Source of the DNA: Siphonodentalium dalli
Taxonomy: Eukaryota > Mollusca > Scaphopoda > Gadilida > Siphonodentaliidae
Length of the DNA stretch: 64,000 nt
Assembly: GCA_032622095.1 (NCBI GenBank)
Contig: CP136066.1
Span: forward strand, 201,584,978 to 201,648,977
Direction of reading: 5' to 3'
The notes beneath the pieces are model-generated. The model was not told where the DNA came from. It was given only the letters and a program-made list of their open reading frames with translations, and did no database searches. Of this stretch, positions 56,478 through 64,000 are shown piece after piece. The position numbers were made by a program, and so were the translations under genes. Within the stretch, counting starts at the first letter, position 1, and every line of letters starts with the position of its first letter.

Positions 56478-56712
56478 GACTTCTAGATGGGACCCATCGA
56501 TTGTTTTCCGAAATTCGTTGAAAAACATGGCTGCCAGCGGCCATCTTGGATTTTACTCTTTGCGTGACTATAGGCCTTCGGCACAATCCAATCGTCACCA
56601 AACTTCATATGGATGGGAGCCATCGATTATTTCCGAAATTCGTTATAAAACATGGCTGCCAGCAGCCATCTTGGATTTTAAATTTGAATTCATCGGCACA
56701 CACTGCAGCCCG
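56478..56712 (+). repeat. Two repeats of about 110 bp with CCATCTTGG words
   Basis: GATGGGA(C/G)CCATCGATT and CATGGCTGCCAGCRGCCATC occur twice in tandem. Similar words appear in the 3.4-kb duplication and the large inverted repeat, so they mark a widespread repeat. Confidence 0.7.
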
Positions 56713-57008
56713 CATTAAGGTCCAATAAATGTTATTGGTGAAATATTTGTAATGAAATTATTTCAACTACACAATAAAATGCCTTTATTGTAACTTTTTA
56801 ACTTTCCTTCTTTATCATTATATTCATTGCGCAGCAAAAAAATTAACAATTCCCAATTTGAGCTACAGTATCATTGACATTTTCGTTGTTTTTATGCAAC
56901 GAAGTAACATGTCTCGATTCATGCAACTGATTAATATTGCCCTATTCTGAACAGCTGCACTGGCTTCGATGAATCACGTATCAAGGATTAGCCATGGAAC
57001 AATTGATC

Positions 57009-57148
57009 GACAAGTATACCACAGAACGAAAGACAAGTATACCACAGAACGAAAGACAAGTATACCACAGAACGAAAGACAAGTATACCACAGAACGAAA
57101 GACAAGTATACCACAGAACGAAAGACAAGTATACCACAGAACGAAAGC
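57009..57148 (+). repeat. 23-bp minisatellite, six units
   Basis: Units of 23 bp carry GACAAGTATACCACAGAACG. There are six near-identical copies. The open frame with repeated YTTERKT is a by-product. Confidence 0.95.
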
Positions 57149-57786
57149 TAATCATGTAGTATTTAATTAGCGTTAGCCAAAAATCTAATCATAGGGTTGT
57201 GAATTGCCTCCGGTCTCCTTTATTTGGTTTAATCCCAAGTCAGCCAGAACTTCCTGGAATTTGTTTACATCCATAACCCACACAACCATGCCAATATCAA
57301 GGTTATTAGTGGAATTATATGAACTGGTCAAGGCGCCAGACGATTAAGTTGTCCAATCGAGTTTATTGCACTGTTGTTAACGACCTCAGACTGGCAACGG
57401 TGTATAGATCATGCCATCATTGCCATGAATATCTACTCTGGCTGACGCCTGTATAGAGATCATATTCCACAATACAAAACCCCAGGAACTTTTTGATGTT
57501 CTGACCCGTTCTGACAGGGACTTTAAAACATTGAACAAACAAGGCAGGGAATATATTTTTTGTTAATACTTGTTTGCTCAATAAATCTACTTCACATTAG
57601 ATGGTGGTCCCAGCTCGAGATTGCATGCTTTATTTGTAGCTTTTGTGAGCCGATATCTCAATAAACATTGAATTAATTACCCGGGAGAAATTCCATAATT
57701 GTAAGCGACGCAAACAAAATCGATCATTTCCATGTCACAACATTAATAAGTTCCCATGTTTTGTACTGGTGGAATATGATCTCTAT

Positions 57787-60700
57787 ACACTTTAAATCGT
57801 GTTGGGTAAAATTTTACCCAACAAAATGGAGCATATAGCACCACACGAACATATAGCACCACACGAATGTATAGCACCACACGAACATATAGCACCACAC
57901 GAACATATAGCACCACACGAACATATAGCACCACACGGACATATAGCACCACACGAACATACAGCACCACACGAACGTATAGCACCACACGAAAGTATAG
58001 CACCACACGAACGTATAGCACAACACGAACATATAGCACCACACGAACATATAGCACCACACAAACGTATAGCACCACGCGAACATATAGCACCACACGA
58101 ACGTATAGCACCACACGAACATACAGCACCACACGAACGTATAGCACCACACGAACATACAGCAACACACGAACGTATAGCACCACACGAAAGTATAGCA
58201 CCACACGAACGTATAGCACAACACGAACATATAGCACCACACGAACATATAGCACCACACGAACGTATAGCACCACGCGAACATATAGCACCACACGAGC
58301 ATATAGCACCACACGGACATATAGCACCACGCGAACGTATAGCACCACACGAACATATAGCACCACACGGACATATAGCACCACACGAACGTATAGCACC
58401 ACACGAACATATAGCACCACACGAACATATAGCACCACACGAACATATAGCACCACACGAACGTATAGCACCACACGAACATATAGTACCACACGAACAT
58501 ATAGTACCACACGAACATATAGCACCACATGAACATATAGCACCACAAGAACATAACACGAACATATAGCACCACACGAACATATAGCACCACACGAACA
58601 TATAGCACCACACGAACATATAGCACCACACGAACGTATAGCACCACACGAACATATAGTACCACACGAACATATAGCACCACACGAACATATAGCACCA
58701 CACGAACGTATAGCACCACACGAACATATAGCACCACACGAACATATAGTACCACACGAACATATAGCACCACACGAACTTATAGCACCACACGAACATA
58801 TATTACCACACGAACATATAGTACCACACGGACATATAGTACCACACGAACATATAGCACCACACGAACATATAGCACCACACGAACATATAGCACCACA
58901 TGAACATATAGCACCACACGAACATAACACGAACATATAGCACCACACGAACATATAGCACCACACGAACATATAGCACCACGCGAACATAACACGGACA
59001 TATAGCACCACACGAACATATAGCACCACACGAACATATAGCACCACGCGAACATATAGCACCACACGAACGTATAGCACCACACGAACATAACACGGAC
59101 ATATAGCACCACACGAACATATAGCACCACACGAACATATAGCACCACGCGAACATATAGCACCACGCGAACATAACACGGACATATAGCACCACACGAA
59201 CATATAGCACCACACGAACATATAGCACCACGCGAACATAACACGGACATATAGCACCACACGAACATATAGCACCACACGAACATATAGTACCACGCGA
59301 ACATATAGCACCACACGAACATATAGCACCACACGAACATATAGCACCACACGAACATATAGCACCACGCGAACATAACACGGACATATAGCACCACACG
59401 AACATATAGCACCACACGAACATATAGTACCACGCGAACATATAGCACCACACGAACATAACACGGACATATAGCACCACACGAACATATAGCACCACAC
59501 GAACATATAGCACCACGCGAACATATAGCACCACACGAACGTATAGCACCACGCGAACATATAGCACCACACGAAAGTATAGCACCACACGGACATATAG
59601 CACCACACGAACATACAGCACCACACGGACATATAGCACCACACGAACGTATAGCACCACACGGACAAATAGCACCACACGAACGTATAGCACCACACGA
59701 ACATATAGCACCACACGAACATATAGTACCACACGAACATATAGTACCACACGAACATATAGCACCACATGAACATATAGTACCACACGAACATATAGCA
59801 CCACATGAACATATAGTACCACACGAACATATAGCACCACATGAACTTATAGCACCACACGAACATATAGTACCACATGAACATATAGTACCACACGAAC
59901 ATATAGCACCACATGAACATATAGCACCACGTGAACTTATAGCACCACATGAACTTATAGCACCACACGAACATATAGTACCACATGAACATATAGTACC
60001 ACACGAACATATAGCACCACATGAACATATAGCACCACACGAACGTATAGCACCACACTAACATATAGCACCACACGAACATATAGTACCACACGAACAT
60101 ATAGTACCACACGAACGTATAGCACCACAAGAACGTATAGCACCACACGAACGTATAGCACCACACGAACATATAGCACCACACGAACATATAGCACCAC
60201 ACGAACATATAGCACCACACGAACATAGAGCACCACACGAACATATAGCACCACACGAACGTATAGCACCACGCGAACATATAGCACCACACGAACATAT
60301 AGTACCACACGAACATATAGTACCACACGAATGTATAGCACCACACGAGCATATAGCACCACACGGACATATAGCACCACACGAATATATAGTACCACAC
60401 GAACATATAGCACCACACGAACATAACACGAACATATAGCACCACACGAACATATAGCACCACACGAACATATAGCACCACACGAACATAACACGAACAT
60501 ATAGCACCACATGAACATATAGCACCACACGAACATATAGCACCACACGAACATATAGCACCACACGAACGTATAGCACCACGCGAACATATAGCACCAC
60601 ACGAACATATAGTACCACACGAACATATAGTACCACACGGACATATAGTACCACACGAACATATAGCACCACACTAACATATAGTACCACACGAACATAT

Positions 60701-63271
60701 AGCACCACACGAACATATAGTACCACACGAACATATAGCACCACATGAACATATAGCACCACACGAACGTATAGCACCACACGAACATATAGCACCACAC
60801 GAACATATAGCACCACACGAACGTATAGCACCACGCGAACATATAGCACCACACGAACATATAGTACCACACGAACATATAGCACCACATGAACATATAG
60901 CACCACACGAACATATAGCACCACACGAACATATAGTACCACAAGAACGTATAGCACCACACGAACATATAGCACCACACGAACATATAGCACCACACGA
61001 ACATATAGCACCACACGAACGTATAGCACCACACGAACATATAGTACCACACGAACATATAGTACCACACGGACATATAGTACCACACGAACATATAGCA
61101 CCACACGAACATATAGTACCACACGAACATATAGCACCACACGAGCCTATAGCACCACACGAACGTATAGCACCACACGAGCATATAGCACCACACGAAC
61201 GTATAGCACCACACGAACATATAGCACCACACGAACATATAGTACCACACGAACATATAGTACCACACGAACATATAGCACCACATGAACATATATCACC
61301 ACACGAACATATAGCACCACACGAACGTATAGCACCACGCGAACATATAGCACCACACGAACATATAGCACCACACGAACATATAGCACCACACGAACAT
61401 ATAGCACCACACGAACGTATAGCACCACACGAACATATATTACCACACGAACATATAGTACCACACGGACATATAGTACCACACGAACATATAGCACCAC
61501 ACGAACATATAGCACCACACGAACATATAGCACCACACGAACGTATAGCACCACATGGACATATAGCACCACACGAACATATAGCACCACACGAACATAT
61601 AGCACCACACGAACATATAGTACCACACGAACATATAGTACCACACGAACATATATTACCACACGAACATATAGTACCACACGGACATATAGTACCACAC
61701 GAACATATAGCACCACACGAACATATAGCACCACACGAACATAACATGAACATATAGCACCACATGAACATATAGCACCACACGAACATATAGCACCACA
61801 CGAACATATAGCACCACACGAACGTATAGCACCACGCGAACATATAGCACCACACGAACATATAGTACCACACGAACATATATCACCACATGAACATATA
61901 GCACCACACGAACGTATAGCACCACACGAACATATAGCACCACACGAACATATAGCACCACACGAACGTATAGCACCACGCGAACATATAGCACCACACG
62001 AACATATAGTACCACACGAACATATAGCACCACATGAACATATAGCACCACACGAACGTATAGCACCACACGAACATATAGCACCACACGAACATATAGC
62101 ACCACACGAACGTATAGCACCACGCGAACATATAGCACCACACGAACATATAGTACCACACGAACATATAGCACCACATGAACATATAGCACCACACGAA
62201 CATATAGCACCACACGAACATATAGTACCACACGAACGTATAGCACCACACGAACATATAGCACCACACGAACATATAGCACCACACGAACATATAGCAC
62301 CACACGAACGTATAGCACCACACGAACATATAGTACCACACGAACATATGGTACCACACGGACATATAGTACCACACGAACATATAGCACCACACGAACA
62401 TATAGTACCACACGAACATATAGCACCACACGAGCATATAGCACCACACGAACGTATAGCACCACACGAGCATATAGCACCACACGAACGTATAGCACCA
62501 CACGAACATATAGCACCACACGAACATATAGTACCACGCGAACATATAGTACCACACGAACATATAGCACCACACGAACATATAGCACCACACGAACATA
62601 TAGCACCACACGAACGTATAGCACCACACGAGCATATAGCACCACACGAACATATAGCACCACGCGAACATATAGCACCACACGAACATATAGTACCACA
62701 CGAACGTATAGCACCACACGAACATATAGCACCACACGAACATATAGCACCACTCGAACATATAGCACCACACGAACATATAGCACCACGCGAACATATA
62801 GCACCACATGAACATATAGCACCACACGAACATATAGCACCACACGAACGTATAGCACCACACGAACGTATAGCACCACACGAACATATAGCACCACGCG
62901 AACATATAGCACCACACGAACGTATAGCACCACACGAACATATAGCACCACACGAACGTATAGCACCACACGGACATATAGCACCACACGAACATATAGC
63001 ACCACACGAACATATAGCACCACATGAACGTTTTACCCATTGTTGGGCAATGTATTTACTCAACGCAGGGTGAAGATTTACCAAATATTAATTTGCGGGT
63101 ACAAAAAAATCACCCAACGCATGCAGAAGAAAAATTAATATTGGGTAAATTGTTACCCTGTATTGAGTAAATACATTGCCCAGCTTTGGGTAAAATTTAC
63201 CCAACGTTCGCGTGGTGCTATATGTACCATTGTGTTGGGTAAAAATTTACCCAACGCGATTTAGAGTGTAT
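57787..63271. mobile_element. Element V: CACTYTAAATCG-ended transposon holding an 18-bp array
   Basis: The ends are CACTTTAAATCGTGTTGGG and, in reverse, CACTCTAAATCGCGTTGGG, with TA on both sides. Each end contains a self-palindromic stretch around GTTGGGTAAA/TTTACCCAAC. Inside both ends lies the CATATAGCACCAC word; at the left it is expanded to about 5.2 kb. The right inner part (63031-63195) is a large hairpin of GGGCAATGTATTTACTCAA type. CACT ends and a 2-bp TA duplication leave the superfamily open. Confidence 0.78.
57832..63029 (+). repeat. 18-bp satellite array, about 290 units
   Basis: The unit is ATAGCACCACACGAACAT, with a few recurrent variants (AACGT, GGACAT, CACGCG, CACATG, ATAGTA). 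Eleven short units of 11 bp lack TAGCACC (near 58555, 58926, 58991, 59092, 59175, 59240, 59377, 59460, 60425, 60490 and 61743). A 144-bp higher-order repeat (8 units) is clear at about 61890-62180. The unit has no stop in all three minus frames and two plus frames, which explains open frames up to 912 codons. Confidence 0.97.
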
Positions 63272-63655
63272 GGTCCCCATATCATCAAATTCCAACAACA
63301 ACAACATTTTTGGAGATGCCGCTTCAGTTATCAGAATCGATCAACTGCCCAAAAATAATGCTCAAATATGGTATAAAATTGCCCAAAGCGTGTTATTTAT
63401 CAACATTTTGTTCAACGAAATTGTCAAATATATAAAACCCAAAGCCACCTGATTTTGGAGTTATCCATCTTCATACGCAATTGGGTCCCAGACCGTCGGC
63501 TCGTCGACATTTTGCCAGGCCGCCAAAAAAGTACCGGTGGTGAAAAATAATAGATTTCAAAATCTGATCACTCTGAGCTTTGATGGTGGGTTCTCGACTC
63601 GAATTAAATAATTTTACCCCCCAAGCCAAATAAATAGCAATTTAGGAGCTGAGCT
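63272..63655. mobile_element. Family M fragment, copy 4
   Basis: GGTCCCCATATCATCAAATT and GGGTTCTCGACTCGAATTAA match family M, but its TTAA ends are lost. It abuts the right end of element V. Confidence 0.6.
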
Positions 63656-63685
63656 GTTAAGAAAGGAATAACAAAAGAAGCGTGC

Positions 63686-63692
<7 letters not shown>

Positions 63693-63770
<78 letters not shown>
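63693..63770 (+). repeat. (AG)39 microsatellite
   Basis: An uninterrupted dinucleotide run of 78 bp. Confidence 0.97.
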
Positions 63771-63774
<4 letters not shown>

Positions 63775-63805
63775 AAGGACTAACCGGGATCAATGTTGCT
63801 TGAAG

Positions 63806-64000
63806 GCCCGCTTAATTTTCGAACACCCAGATCACATTATATAAAATTTATTACACGCTTGTTCCCAGAAGTGCAGTGATATTGCTGTTCCATATTTACA
63901 AATACGTATGGAACGTAAGTTCCATACGCATCTCGACGTAAAATGACGTACATGACGTTCGCCTCAACCATGAAACCGGAACTATAAAATAACACGCCCT
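63806..64000 (+). repeat. Repeat W, partial, runs off the window
   Basis: AAGGCCCGCTTAATTTTCGA and CCAGATCACAT match the ends of the 45141-46137 repeat in reverse. A short hairpin, ATACGTATGGAACGTAAGTT with TCCATACG, follows. Confidence 0.5.

Noticed and set aside
57743-60481. A 912-codon minus-strand open frame and similar long frames to 63084
   Set aside because: They are translations of the 18-bp array, which has no stop in five frames. No start context, splice pattern or domain supports a gene.

Overview
The window is AT-rich nuclear DNA from an animal, most likely a marine invertebrate. The evidence is short GT-AG exons separated by kilobase introns, a tRNA-headed SINE whose tail (GCGCTTTATAAAT) is common in marine invertebrates, a 5S-rRNA-like fragment, hAT, Tc1/mariner-like and TTAA-targeting elements, and dense hairpin MITEs. 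I cannot name the species, and nothing looks bacterial.

Only one host gene can be read. It lies on the plus strand, enters from the left edge, and has seven short exons (310-399, 3593-3663, 4652-4786, 8380-8470, 9061-9245, 10862-10969, 28861-28987). Every junction is phase-compatible and the last exon ends in TGA, giving about 268 visible codons of the C-terminal part of a protein I do not recognise. The last intron is about 17.9 kb and is filled with transposons.

From 0 to 35 kb there are hairpin MITEs in at least six families. Two groups target TTAA: one begins TTAACCCTTT (families A, B, C), the other TTAAAG (families I, J, K, M). Family E has TA flanks and CAGTAATGCCC ends. Family D has CAAGCCT ends. 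A 55-bp satellite of 22 units (6098-7308) grows out of one end of a family I copy. Two larger elements (12538-14270 and 15807-20604) share CCCTTACC...GAA ends and an inner block, yet each carries its own subterminal word (TTAGCCATC or TTAGCGTT). The second holds two phase-matched minus-strand exons of an unrecognised Cys-rich protein. The first sits inside a hAT element with a perfect 8-bp target duplication.

From 36.6 to 43.5 kb there is a 3.4-kb tandem duplication of about 99.5% identity. From 44.5 to 46.5 kb there is an element bounded by inverted arrays of a 16-bp word and a 9-bp target duplication. From 49.1 to 53.8 kb there is a very large imperfect inverted repeat carrying decayed coding sequence. 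From 57.8 to 63.3 kb an element with CACTYTAAATCG ends carries about 290 copies of an 18-bp unit that also occurs once beside its opposite end.

The recurring theme is amplification of motifs next to transposon termini into arrays. Most long open frames in the window are by-products of these repeats.
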